Source: an uncultured Clostridia bacterium
GTDB lineage: Bacteria; Bacillota; Clostridia; Oscillospirales; Acutalibacteraceae
Direction: 5' to 3'
Length of the DNA stretch: 16,191 bases
Assembly: GCA_946042285.1 (NCBI GenBank)
Contig: CAMGDK010000022.1
Coordinates: forward strand, 1 to 16,191
This document shows, piece by piece, positions 6,908-14,721 of this stretch (position 1 is its first letter; every line of letters begins with the position of its first letter). The notes under the pieces are model-generated. The model made no database searches and was not told the origin of the DNA. It worked only from the letters and a program-made list of their open reading frames with translations. Both the position numbers and the translations under genes were made by a program.

Positions 6908-7925
6908 TCGTACTCTTCCTTTTTCCGAAAACAAGTGTGATCAGCGGTATTAAAACACAGAAAATCCAAAACGGAATATTTAAAATAATCGGTGATGCTT
7001 TAAGACTCAATCCCGTTTGAAGCATTACGACGGTAAGTGCAAATGTGATAACACCTATCACCGTGCATTTTTTATTCATGTTAAAACGCTTTATTGATAT
7101 GGCGGCACAGTATTGAAGCAATACCGTTTTTATGAAAATTCCTGTTATCCAAAATGAAATATGAAGTACATCAAGACGCTCAAGATAGTTGATTTTAGTC
7201 ATTTGAAACAGTGTGAAAACCGGGAAATCCTCGAGTCTTGCACCGTCGCCCATAATACCGAGCATTATCAAAATTATTGTAAAAAGTGTTGCGTAAGCAC
7301 CGATTATTCCGCCGACAAAGCTTTTGAGCGCATAGCCGTTTACTCTGTCCCTGAGGCAGAGTAAATATGCAAGCTCTGCCGTGTTACTGCTTAGTATTAC
7401 CGCATTTCGCAGTATAACACCTGTGCTGTTTGTAACAACGGGATAAAGGTTTATTTCCCTGTATCCCTTGATGTTCATTGAGACTACAAAGATAATCCCG
7501 ATTACAGTAAGCAAAAAAGCAAATCCGGCAAATCTTGTAAGCGCTTCTATTCCAAGCTTACAGCAGTACCATGCACATACTGCTATGATTACGACAAACA
7601 GCCAAGCCTTTGTCTCAGGGTTTAGAGTGGTTGAAGCAAAATATGAAAATCTGCTGATGTTTACAGATGACAGAAAGATAAAAAAAAGTAAATATAATAA
7701 TCCGACAAATCCGTTATCAAAAGGATTTTTGCCTTTTGCGTAGCAATAGACAGCCGGCAGTGACAGTACAAGAGTCAGACCGAGTGAAATCACAAGGCTA
7801 ATGAGCAAATCTGCACCTATCGCACCGTATGTCATCGATGACACGGCAGTAAGACTAACGACTATTCTGCTTAAATAAACAAGGCAAAACAGACCGAACG
7901 GTGATATTTTATTTCTTTTCGGCAT
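6894..7925 (-). CDS. GerAB/GerBB family spore germination permease (B subunit)
   Basis: A 343-residue integral membrane protein with about ten hydrophobic segments, belonging to the APC-superfamily Spore_permease family. In germinant receptors the B subunit is thought to bind the nutrient in the spore inner membrane. It begins MPKRNKISPFGLFCLVYLSR, followed by the typical first helix. Other features are ISRFSYFASTTLNPETKAW, NLYPVVTNSTGVILRNAV and SSNTAELAYLLCLRDRVNG. The ATG at 7923-7925 is preferred because GAGGTG lies 9 bases upstream; a GTG four codons earlier falls within that ribosome binding site. It overlaps gerAA by 17 bases and gerAC by 14, consistent with translational coupling. Confidence 0.92.
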   Translation of the reverse strand: MPKRNKISPFGLFCLVYLSRIVVSLTAVSSMTYGAIGADLLISLVISLGLTLVLSLPAVYCYAKGKNPFDNGFVGLLYLLFFIFLSSVNISRFSYFASTTLNPETKAWLFVVIIAVCAWYCCKLGIEALTRFAGFAFLLTVIGIIFVVSMNIKGYREINLYPVVTNSTGVILRNAVILSSNTAELAYLLCLRDRVNGYALKSFVGGIIGAYATLFTIILIMLGIMGDGARLEDFPVFTLFQMTKINYLERLDVLHISFWITGIFIKTVLLQYCAAISIKRFNMNKKCTVIGVITFALTVVMLQTGLSLKASPIILNIPFWIFCVLIPLITLVFGKRKSTNEAN

Positions 7926-9372
7926 CAATTTCGACACCTCGCAGTTCGTTTACTCTAACCTTGCGCTTTGATAGCTTTTTCCAGCTTTCGCGATAAAAAA
8001 TGTCACCTAAGGAGTTAAAGTCAAGCGGTGAAATCGGTGATGACAGTGCAACGCCGAATGGGTTGAGCGAGCATATATTTATGCACATAACTGACGCACC
8101 GAGCACAATTCCGTACATGCCCGTTGTGCCACCGATTATGATAAAAACAAACCTTAAAACAGATACACCCTCATACAGCTGATAAACAACATAGGACGAT
8201 ATAGCCGTTAATGCAATTACTACAAGCATCGGCGCACCTATCAGTCCTGCCGTAACCGTTGTTTCACCGATTACGATACCGCCGATAATTGATACTGCAT
8301 GTCCTATCGCCCGCGGCAACCTCAATCCTGCCTCACGCATGATTTCGTAAAGTATTAAAAGCATCAGTGCCTCTGTCATCAGCGAGAACGGAGTTGTTAT
8401 TTCCTCATTAGCAATTGTAAAGAGTAAGCCTGTCGGCATAAGCTCCTGATGAAATGTTCCTATTGCAACATAAAGACCGGGAAGGAAAATGGAAATAGCA
8501 AAGCTGAAATATCTCAAAATACGAATAAATCCGCTGTAAAAAGGCGGGTTGTCATAATCGTCAACGCTTTGAAAGCTGTCGCTGAAGAGTGCAGGCAAAT
8601 AGATTGCAAACGGAGTGCCGTCAACAAGCAGAACAATTCTGCCCTCAAGAAGCTTTGACACTGCTACATCAGGTCTTTCAGTATTGCCGACGCTTGAGAA
8701 AAACGATTTTATATCGGTATTTACAAACGGTACAAGCTCACCGTAATCAACAATCGTGTTGAAATCGGCATCAACAAGTCGTTTCTCAATTTCATCGACA
8801 AGAGCTTTGTCTGCGCGGTTGTCAACATAAGCAATGACGACAGGTGTCTTTGCGGCAGATCCGAGCGTTAACTGCTTTAGCTTTAGGTGGGGAGTTTTGA
8901 GTCTTCGTCTTAAAAGAGCCTTGTTGTCGTTGAGTGCCTCGACGAAGCTTTCCTTTGCGCCTTTAACATTGTTTTCGTTTTTAGGCTCGTCAACAGAGCG
9001 CTTTTCCCACCCTTGTATTCCGCATACAATAGCCTTATCAACGCCGTCCAAAATTACAACGCAAAATCCGCTCATCAAAAAGAAATAGCAATCCTCAAAG
9101 GATAAAGCCTCTTTCATCTCAAGCGAGTTGACAACCTTTAGCTTTATATTCTCAAAAAGCTCGTCGTTATCCTTGAAATCAACCGTCCTTTCAAGTATCG
9201 GAGATACAATCATTTCGGAAAGCTGAAGCGAATTTATAAGTCCGTCCATAGCCAAGAGTAAGCACCTTACACCGTTTGTTGTTGCCTTGCGAAGCAATAA
9301 ATCAGAGCAATCGGCAAGGTCGCCTTTTATTTTTTTTAAGTTCTCGTCGTAATCCCTGAAAAGCCTTTGCAT
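7909..9372 (-). CDS. GerA family spore germination protein (A subunit)
   Basis: A 487-residue A subunit of a germinant receptor. Residues 1 to about 275 form the soluble N-terminal domain, with the conserved region EPKNENNVKGAKESFVEAL at 129-147 and RIVLLVDGTPFAIYLPA at 245-261. Residues from about 282 to 440 form the membrane part, with RYFSFAISIFLPGLYVAI, the motif EIMREAGLRLPRAIG at 343-357 and SIIGGIVIGE at 361-370. Recent work on GerAA proposes that they form oligomeric ion channels. The ATG at 9370-9372 has GGTGAT only about 3 to 4 bases upstream, a close spacing. It is the first gene of the operon and is divergent from the DUF421/DUF4363 pair. The germinant cannot be read from the sequence. 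Confidence 0.94.
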   Translation of the reverse strand: MQRLFRDYDENLKKIKGDLADCSDLLLRKATTNGVRCLLLAMDGLINSLQLSEMIVSPILERTVDFKDNDELFENIKLKVVNSLEMKEALSFEDCYFFLMSGFCVVILDGVDKAIVCGIQGWEKRSVDEPKNENNVKGAKESFVEALNDNKALLRRRLKTPHLKLKQLTLGSAAKTPVVIAYVDNRADKALVDEIEKRLVDADFNTIVDYGELVPFVNTDIKSFFSSVGNTERPDVAVSKLLEGRIVLLVDGTPFAIYLPALFSDSFQSVDDYDNPPFYSGFIRILRYFSFAISIFLPGLYVAIGTFHQELMPTGLLFTIANEEITTPFSLMTEALMLLILYEIMREAGLRLPRAIGHAVSIIGGIVIGETTVTAGLIGAPMLVVIALTAISSYVVYQLYEGVSVLRFVFIIIGGTTGMYGIVLGASVMCINICSLNPFGVALSSPISPLDFNSLGDIFYRESWKKLSKRKVRVNELRGVEIDAEKK

Positions 9373-9386
9373 ACAATCACCGATTT

Positions 9387-9417
9387 TATTATAACCAAAA
9401 TCAATTTCTAATATTAG
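9387..9417 (-). promoter_or_regulatory. Possible sporulation-type promoter of the ger operon
   Basis: On the minus strand CTAATA (9412-9417), an 18-base spacer and TATAATA (9387-9393) give a partial match to the sigma-G pattern (TGAATA, then CATACTA). The -10 could equally be sigma-A, for which no good -35 is present. Germination operons are usually sigma-G dependent, which is the main reason to list it. No clear promoter for the plus-strand DUF421 gene was found in the same intergenic region. Confidence 0.3.
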
Positions 9418-9452
9418 CAGGATTTCACGGCAAAATATAATTGGTGATAAAC

Positions 9453-10127
9453 ATGACGGTTAATCTGATAAGAGCAGTAATAATATATGTTTTTGTAATT
9501 GTAGCAGTTAGGCTTATGGGCAAAAGAACAGTAGGAGAGCTTAATCCTCACGAGCTTGTAATAACGATTTTACTCAGTGCAATAGCGGTTATTCCGCTTG
9601 AGGAAAACTCAATGCCGCTTGCTAATTGCCTTGTTCCGATTTTGCTTTTTGTCAGCCTTGAAATAATCGTTGCCTGTGTGTCCCTGAAAAGTGTTAAAAT
9701 CAGGAATTTTGTTCAGGGCAGACCGATAATGATAATCAAGGACGGTAAGCTCGATCAATCAAAGCTTGCTCAGCTACGATTTACTATTGATGATGTTGTT
9801 GACGCGCTTCGTCAAAAGGATGTTTTTGACATTAGTCAGGTGCAGCAGGCGGTTATTGAAACTAATGGCTCAATATCTGTTTTGCTCAAGGCTGAATATC
9901 AGCCGATGACATTGAATGATGCAGAAATTAAGGTTGAAGAAAAGGGCATGCCGATAGTCGTTGCAACAGACGGTAAAATTGTTACGCAGTATTTTAACGA
10001 GTATTATGTTGATAAAAAGCAGATAGAAGGTCTGCTTAAAGACTTAAGGCTTGACGAGTCGCAGGTTATGCTTCTTACCGTTGACAGATTAGGAAACACC
10101 TATGTTATTAAGAAGGAGGAAAAATGA
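9453..10127 (+). CDS. DUF421 domain-containing membrane protein (YetF family)
   Basis: A 224-residue protein of the YetF/YrbG/YdfS-type DUF421 family. It has three N-terminal membrane segments within about residues 1-75, followed by a cytosolic alpha/beta domain. Family features include the segment VRLMGKRTVGELNPHELVIT, the later GRPIMIIKDGKLDQSKLAQL, and DDVVDALRQKDVFDISQVQQ. Several DUF421 proteins are in the spore inner membrane of Bacillus, and one is encoded in the mobile spoVA operon linked to spore heat resistance; the biochemical role is unknown. I chose the ATG at 9453-9455, with GGTGAT 4 bases upstream; TTG and GTG codons at 9441 and 9444 are alternatives. It overlaps the DUF4363 gene by ATGA and is divergent from the ger operon. 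Confidence 0.88.
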   Translation: MTVNLIRAVIIYVFVIVAVRLMGKRTVGELNPHELVITILLSAIAVIPLEENSMPLANCLVPILLFVSLEIIVACVSLKSVKIRNFVQGRPIMIIKDGKLDQSKLAQLRFTIDDVVDALRQKDVFDISQVQQAVIETNGSISVLLKAEYQPMTLNDAEIKVEEKGMPIVVATDGKIVTQYFNEYYVDKKQIEGLLKDLRLDESQVMLLTVDRLGNTYVIKKEEK

Positions 10128-10501
10128 AGAGATTATATGTCGCAATCGCGTTTTTACTTGTCTGTATAGGTCTTTGCACTTATGAGCAAATACTTATTGA
10201 GGAGGTATATAAAACATCAACAAATCTAATCGACATTGCAATAGATTATGCCGATGATGAAAAATATCAGGACGCACAATCTGTTTGCGCCGTATTGAAG
10301 AAATATTGGGATAAAAAGTATCCGTATATAACATCTATGGCAGAGCACGGTACGGCTGATGATGCGGGAGTATTGATTGACACACTTGAGGATACGGCAG
10401 AAAACGACACCGACTCTCTTCATTCACAGCTCGTTGAAGCTAAGGCAAGAGTTAAGCTTGTACGCGACACTGCAAAAATATCCTTTGGAAATATATTTTA
10501 A
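10124..10501 (+). CDS. DUF4363 family protein
   Basis: A 125-residue protein with one N-terminal hydrophobic helix (about residues 4-20), then a mostly helical soluble part containing YADDEKYQDAQSVCAVLKKY and a helix with HSQLVEAKARVKL. The size and layout match the DUF4363 family, which commonly accompanies DUF421 genes in Clostridia. The start ATG overlaps the DUF421 stop (ATGA at 10124-10127) and is preceded by AAGGAGG, so the two are translationally coupled. The protein is probably membrane-anchored with the helical part facing outward or into the intermembrane space of the forespore. The function is unknown. Confidence 0.8.
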   Translation: MKRLYVAIAFLLVCIGLCTYEQILIEEVYKTSTNLIDIAIDYADDEKYQDAQSVCAVLKKYWDKKYPYITSMAEHGTADDAGVLIDTLEDTAENDTDSLHSQLVEAKARVKLVRDTAKISFGNIF

Positions 10502-10555
10502 CGGCATCACGCATATATTTGAGTTAAGACAATAAAAAATGAAAAGAGTGATGCT

Positions 10556-11494
10556 ATGAAATTTTATCCTGAGGAGAGCTGTTGTGAGCTTGATAAGGCT
10601 TTTGACACTCTTGAGGAAATAGAGGAGGCAATGATAGAAAATCAGGTGATTGAGTCAAAGGTTCTTCTTTGCGACCGTGAGCATAATCTTCATGTTGACC
10701 TTGGTGTGATACGCGGAATAATACCGCGTGAGCAAGGTGCAATCGGGATTGAAGACGGTACCGTGCGTGATATAGCGCTGATTTCCAAGGTCAACAAAAG
10801 GGTTTGCTTCAGTATAATAGGGCTTGAAAAGGATATTTATTCCAACACCTGCGCAATCCTGTCAAGAAAAGCAGTTCAAGAAAGGTGCATAAATGACTAC
10901 ATAAGCAATTTGCAGGTGGGAGATATTATTGATGCCAGAGTAACACATCTCGAGCGCTTTGGTGCTTTTATTGATATAGGAGCAGGAATTAACGCCTTAA
11001 TTCCTATTGATATGCTTTCCGTTTCAAGAATAAGCCATCCTGCACAGCGCCTGAAAACAGGTGATGACATAAAGGTTGTGCTGAGAAAGCGCGAGCCGGA
11101 GAAGCTGACCTTTTCACTTAAGGAGCTTCTCGGCACATGGCAGGAAAACGCAGATGCCTTTCAAATAGGAGAAACGGTTACCGGTGTTGTAAGAAGCATC
11201 GAAAGCTACGGCGTTTTTGTTGAGCTTGCGCCTAATCTTGCAGGCCTTGCAGAGCTTCAGGACGGCTTGTTTGTAGGGCAGGAGGTTGCAGTTTATGTAA
11301 AGTCAATTATTCCGTCAAAAATGAAGGTTAAGCTAATAATTGTGGAGGCATTTGACAAGGAGGAGTGTCCGCATGAGCTAAACTATTATATCGACAGCGG
11401 ACACATTGATGATTGGCACTATTCTCCGAGTGATTGCGAAAAGGAGATTTATACTGTGTTTTCGCCAAATTCGCATTTATTATCTAACAGTTGA
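10556..11494 (+). CDS. S1 RNA-binding domain protein (RpsA-like, three S1 domains)
   Basis: A 312-residue protein with three S1 (OB-fold) repeats: a divergent one at about residues 30-90, a clear one at 118-190 (LQVGDIIDARVTHLERFGAF and INALIP), and another at 202-264 (FQIGETVTGVVRSIESYGVF). This resembles the shorter ribosomal-protein-S1-like proteins of Clostridia, which bind single-stranded RNA and may act in translation or mRNA handling. The C-terminal 45 residues are polar and acidic and do not match an S1 fold. The ATG at 10556 has GAGTGAT 5 bases upstream, a modest ribosome binding site. It is too short to be full-length E. coli-type S1 with six domains. No confident promoter or terminator was found in the 54-base gap upstream. 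Confidence 0.85.
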   Translation: MKFYPEESCCELDKAFDTLEEIEEAMIENQVIESKVLLCDREHNLHVDLGVIRGIIPREQGAIGIEDGTVRDIALISKVNKRVCFSIIGLEKDIYSNTCAILSRKAVQERCINDYISNLQVGDIIDARVTHLERFGAFIDIGAGINALIPIDMLSVSRISHPAQRLKTGDDIKVVLRKREPEKLTFSLKELLGTWQENADAFQIGETVTGVVRSIESYGVFVELAPNLAGLAELQDGLFVGQEVAVYVKSIIPSKMKVKLIIVEAFDKEECPHELNYYIDSGHIDDWHYSPSDCEKEIYTVFSPNSHLLSNS

Positions 11495-11519
11495 TTTAAT
11501 ATGTAATATGTGGTAAAAT
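11491..11519 (+). promoter_or_regulatory. Sigma-A promoter of the Asp-rich-repeat membrane protein gene
   Basis: A -35 TTGATT (11491-11496), a 17-base spacer ending in TGTGG, and a -10 TAAAAT (11514-11519) lie in the 58-base gap. The -35 overlaps the stop codon of the S1-domain gene (11492-11494). The start point is expected near 11526, about 27 bases before the GTG start. Confidence 0.6.
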
Positions 11520-11552
11520 ATAACGATGACTGCATAGAAAAGAGGTGGCAGG

Positions 11553-13145
11553 GTGAGGAGATATAATTACTTCGATGATGACTTTGAAGATAATATCGAA
11601 AATGAAAACAGTCCAATCGGCGACTCTGAGAGCCTGCCGTTCTCAAATAAGGTTAAGCAAGCTGTCAGCAGTATTGACAGCAGCAAATTCGTTAGCCGTA
11701 TCAAATCGGATGCGATATTCAAAAAAAGGATGACATGCATTGCATCGGTCGTTGCGGTTGTTGTTATATTTTTATGCTTTATATTGATTTCGTTTAGCGT
11801 TATCTCCGGCAGCAATGAGAAAAATGATAAATTCCGTGAGGATGCCGGTAATGTCTGTCTTAACTATATCAAGGAGTACGGCGTTGTCAGGTGGGAGGCG
11901 CTTGACGAATCCAAGTACGGTGAAAATCAGGCAAGGCTTACAGGACTTTGCTATGCAAGGCAAATGGATTTTAACGGCGACGGCAGTGACGAGCTTATGC
12001 TGTGCTATGATTACAATAATGTCTATCACCTTGAGGTGTGGGGATACGACGGTAAAAGGTTTATTCAGCTTTATAATCAGGAGGCTAATTCAACCGATAA
12101 TATAAAGGATGGCTCATGGGTAAGCTTTTATCACGATAACAGTAAATATTATATCTGCAAAAGTGAAAAGGAAAATCCCGAAAGAGTTACGCTTTACGCA
12201 CTGAAGGGCAGTAAATTCAAGGATATTTCAAAAAAGGTCAGCTACGATATTCAAGCAGATACATTTAAGCTTGGAGATAAGGAAAATAAGACTGACTTTG
12301 AAACGATTAAGCTTTCTGTTTTCAGGAAATCAAAGGGCGATGTGCTTGTTGAGCAGGTAACAAGAAACATAGACAGCTTCGGTAATATTCTTTCAAGTGC
12401 AATCATTACAACAAAGACCGATGCCGAGCTCAAGGCGCAGGCGTATTATGATGTAATAAAAAAGAGAAACGAAAAATACGGCAGGGCGGAAATTAAAACA
12501 GAGGACGATGTTACATTTATCGACGGCGTTGCCGTGGTAAGATTGATTGACTTTGACGGCGACGGTAACGATGAGCTTCTTGTCGGATACAGAAAAATGA
12601 AGAATAAAAGGAAGTACGACAATTATTCCGGCGAATATATTTACTATAATGAGCCGGTTTACAGTATGGATGTTTACTGCTGGAACGGCAGTGTTGCCAA
12701 AAGGATTTTCAGCAAGGATTCCGTATCACGCTTTCAGGAGGATCCAAATACATTCTATATTCTTCTTAAAAACGGCAAGAAAACAACTCATATTTGCAAT
12801 AATGTCTATACTTATGAAAACAATTATTGCTACACCGCATCCTCAAAGGTTTACAAGCTGAAAAATCAAAGGTTTGAGGTAGTTTATAACTCAAAGATTG
12901 TAAACGAGTATGGATATAAGAGATTTTATCTTGATAACGAAAGTGTTTACAGCAGTAGATTCATTCAAGAGGGTTACGATGTTCCGTTGTTTATGAACGA
13001 CGAGGATGAGATTGGCAGTAATTATACCGCGATTTTCCTGTCAGGCGAGCATCAAACGGATTATCAGTCAACCATTAACACAACCGTTGATACAATTAAA
13101 AAGCTTTATCCGGAGTATTCCTCGGTCGCCGAGAATGAACAATAA
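11553..13145 (+). CDS. Membrane-anchored protein with two Asp-rich (FG-GAP/VCBS-like) repeat halves
   Basis: A 530-residue protein of unknown function. Residues 1-59 are cytosolic and acidic, then basic; one membrane helix spans about 61-85; the rest would face outside. The outer part holds two related halves, each with a helix followed by an acidic loop: MDFNGDGSDELMLCY at 138-152 and IDFDGDGNDELLVGY at 332-346. The loop D-x-[DN]-G-D-G-x-D-E-L resembles calcium-binding loops of FG-GAP/VCBS or dockerin type. After each comes a Val/Trp-Gly-rich strand (VWGYDGKRF; VYCWNGSVAKRIF). The GTG at 11553-11555 follows AGAGGTGG; it has its own promoter and ends before a strong terminator. Similar single-helix repeat proteins are common in gut Clostridia. 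A surface binding or sensing role is a guess. Confidence 0.8.
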   Translation: MRRYNYFDDDFEDNIENENSPIGDSESLPFSNKVKQAVSSIDSSKFVSRIKSDAIFKKRMTCIASVVAVVVIFLCFILISFSVISGSNEKNDKFREDAGNVCLNYIKEYGVVRWEALDESKYGENQARLTGLCYARQMDFNGDGSDELMLCYDYNNVYHLEVWGYDGKRFIQLYNQEANSTDNIKDGSWVSFYHDNSKYYICKSEKENPERVTLYALKGSKFKDISKKVSYDIQADTFKLGDKENKTDFETIKLSVFRKSKGDVLVEQVTRNIDSFGNILSSAIITTKTDAELKAQAYYDVIKKRNEKYGRAEIKTEDDVTFIDGVAVVRLIDFDGDGNDELLVGYRKMKNKRKYDNYSGEYIYYNEPVYSMDVYCWNGSVAKRIFSKDSVSRFQEDPNTFYILLKNGKKTTHICNNVYTYENNYCYTASSKVYKLKNQRFEVVYNSKIVNEYGYKRFYLDNESVYSSRFIQEGYDVPLFMNDEDEIGSNYTAIFLSGEHQTDYQSTINTTVDTIKKLYPEYSSVAENEQ

Positions 13146-13169
13146 TAATGTAAATGATAATAAAAAAGT

Positions 13170-13200
13170 ACAGCACCGACTCGGCATGAGTCGGTGCTGT
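13170..13200. terminator. Bidirectional rho-independent terminator
   Basis: A perfect 13-base-pair stem (13170-13182 with 13188-13200) encloses the 5-base loop GGCAT. On the plus strand the stem ends in a run of four T; on the minus strand it is followed by AC and then six T (complement of 13163-13168). It lies between the convergent 530-residue protein gene and the GPH transporter gene, and should end transcription from both sides. Confidence 0.93.
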
Positions 13201-13215
13201 TTTCATATATTTCGA

Positions 13216-14721
13216 TTACTTGCTTTTAAGGATTTTTTCACGCTTTGCTTCAAGCTCTGCCTGAGCATCAGCCTTTGTCTTGCCTGTGAAATCATTGAAG
13301 CACATTGGAATTATTGTAAGAAGGAAGCCAACCGCAGGAACGATTGTAACGAGTGCTAAAAGCATTTTCTGTGTCTCAACCGACTGCTGGAAGAAAATCT
13401 GTCTGCCTTCAATATCCAAAAGGCTCTTGTCAACTGCCTTAAAGTCTGATTTGCCGAGAATTTGACCGAATACAAATGTTGCGATAGCTGCGTTAACCTT
13501 TGAAAGAAATGTCTGGAATGAGAAGCAAACACCCTCGTGTCTTTCGCCTGTTTTCCATTCCATGTAGTCAACTGCATCGGCAATCAAAGCATAAGTAATA
13601 ACATTATAGATACCAAGAGGTAAGCCCATTAAGAAAAGGAATACCCAAAGAAGATAAATGTTTACATTAGTAACATCCTTAGCAAATACAATATAGCAAA
13701 GTGTATGTACGATTAAGCCGAATGCAGCAGAGCCGATGTAGATTTGCTTGAGGCTGAGCTTCTTGCGAAGAACAGGGAAGAGAGCCATAGCAGGCACCAT
13801 GCCGACACCGATAGCAACCGTAAGAGTTGTAACGATTGTTCCTCTCGGAATCCAAAAGCCGTTGTAAGCAGCCTTTGCATCAACATTAGGAAGAAGATTT
13901 CCCGCCTCGTCAAAAATCATGCTGAAGTCTGTGTAGTTTTGGATGATAAGGTAGTTACCGATGTAGTCTGCACACTGGTTGGCAGTAACCATTGTTGAGC
14001 CAAGGATAGCTGCAAAGATAACGATGATAAGAAGCTTATCCTTGCCAAGCACAACAAATGTTTCCTTGAACGACGGTGTGTGGTCCATCTTCGGCACTCT
14101 TTCTCTTGATACAAAGAAAATAAGAATTGAAAGTCCGCAGCCGAGAAGAGCAAAAATCAATGCCGAAGCAAAGAAGCCCTTGTTGTAGCCGAGATTACTT
14201 TGATAAAGAATAGGAACAAGAAGTGCAGGAAGAATACCGCCGAATGTTGAACCTAATCTTGCAGTTGAAATAAAGCTTGTTCTTTCGCTCTCAAGCGGAG
14301 TGATAACAGAAGACAATCCCCAGAAAGGAACATCCTGAACCGTGAAGGCAACGCCCCAAAGAATATATGTAACGAGCGCCCAAACAAATGCTGCCGTTGA
14401 ACCGTCCTTAAACGGAGCGGTGAACAAAAGTATTGTTGTTATGGCAATCGGAACAGGTGAGAAGAGGAGATAAGGTCTCATCTTACCCCACCTTGACTTT
14501 GTTCTGTCAACAAGCATACCCATCATAGGGTCGTTGATAGCATCAAAAATTCTGCCTATAAGAATGATTGTTGTGCCCTGCTCAAGAGTAAGGCCGGCAC
14601 CGTTTTGAAAGAATACAAGGGTGAACATTGACATCAAGGTGTAAATACCCGATCTGCCGAATGCGCCCACGGTAAAGGCGATTCTTTCCTTCATTGTTAA
14701 ATAAGTTTTTTTAGCTTCCAT
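13216..14721 (-). CDS. GPH-type (glycoside-pentoside-hexuronide) cation symporter, MFS
   Basis: A 501-residue transporter of the MelB/GPH family with about twelve membrane segments. It likely imports a glycoside or related small molecule with Na+ or H+. The signature FDAINDPMMGMLVDRTKSRW at residues 59-78 keeps D60 and D64, which align with the MelB Na+-site aspartates D55 and D59. The C-terminal half has DYMEWKTGERHEGVCFSFQT, also typical. A loop of about 30 residues after the seventh helix (QNYTDFSMIFDEAGNLLPNV) is longer than in MelB. The ATG at 14719-14721 directly follows the sulfatase stop, with GAGG inside the end of that gene as ribosome binding site. Co-transcription with the sulfatase suggests the substrate is a sulfated or desulfated sugar or organosulfate. 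Confidence 0.88.
   Translation of the reverse strand: MEAKKTYLTMKERIAFTVGAFGRSGIYTLMSMFTLVFFQNGAGLTLEQGTTIILIGRIFDAINDPMMGMLVDRTKSRWGKMRPYLLFSPVPIAITTILLFTAPFKDGSTAAFVWALVTYILWGVAFTVQDVPFWGLSSVITPLESERTSFISTARLGSTFGGILPALLVPILYQSNLGYNKGFFASALIFALLGCGLSILIFFVSRERVPKMDHTPSFKETFVVLGKDKLLIIVIFAAILGSTMVTANQCADYIGNYLIIQNYTDFSMIFDEAGNLLPNVDAKAAYNGFWIPRGTIVTTLTVAIGVGMVPAMALFPVLRKKLSLKQIYIGSAAFGLIVHTLCYIVFAKDVTNVNIYLLWVFLFLMGLPLGIYNVITYALIADAVDYMEWKTGERHEGVCFSFQTFLSKVNAAIATFVFGQILGKSDFKAVDKSLLDIEGRQIFFQQSVETQKMLLALVTIVPAVGFLLTIIPMCFNDFTGKTKADAQAELEAKREKILKSK

Noticed and set aside
10504..10554. Seven-base inverted repeat GCATCAC/GTGATGC around the start of the S1-domain gene
   Set aside because: The loop is 37 bases and AT-rich, the right arm is the ribosome binding site, and the match could be chance.
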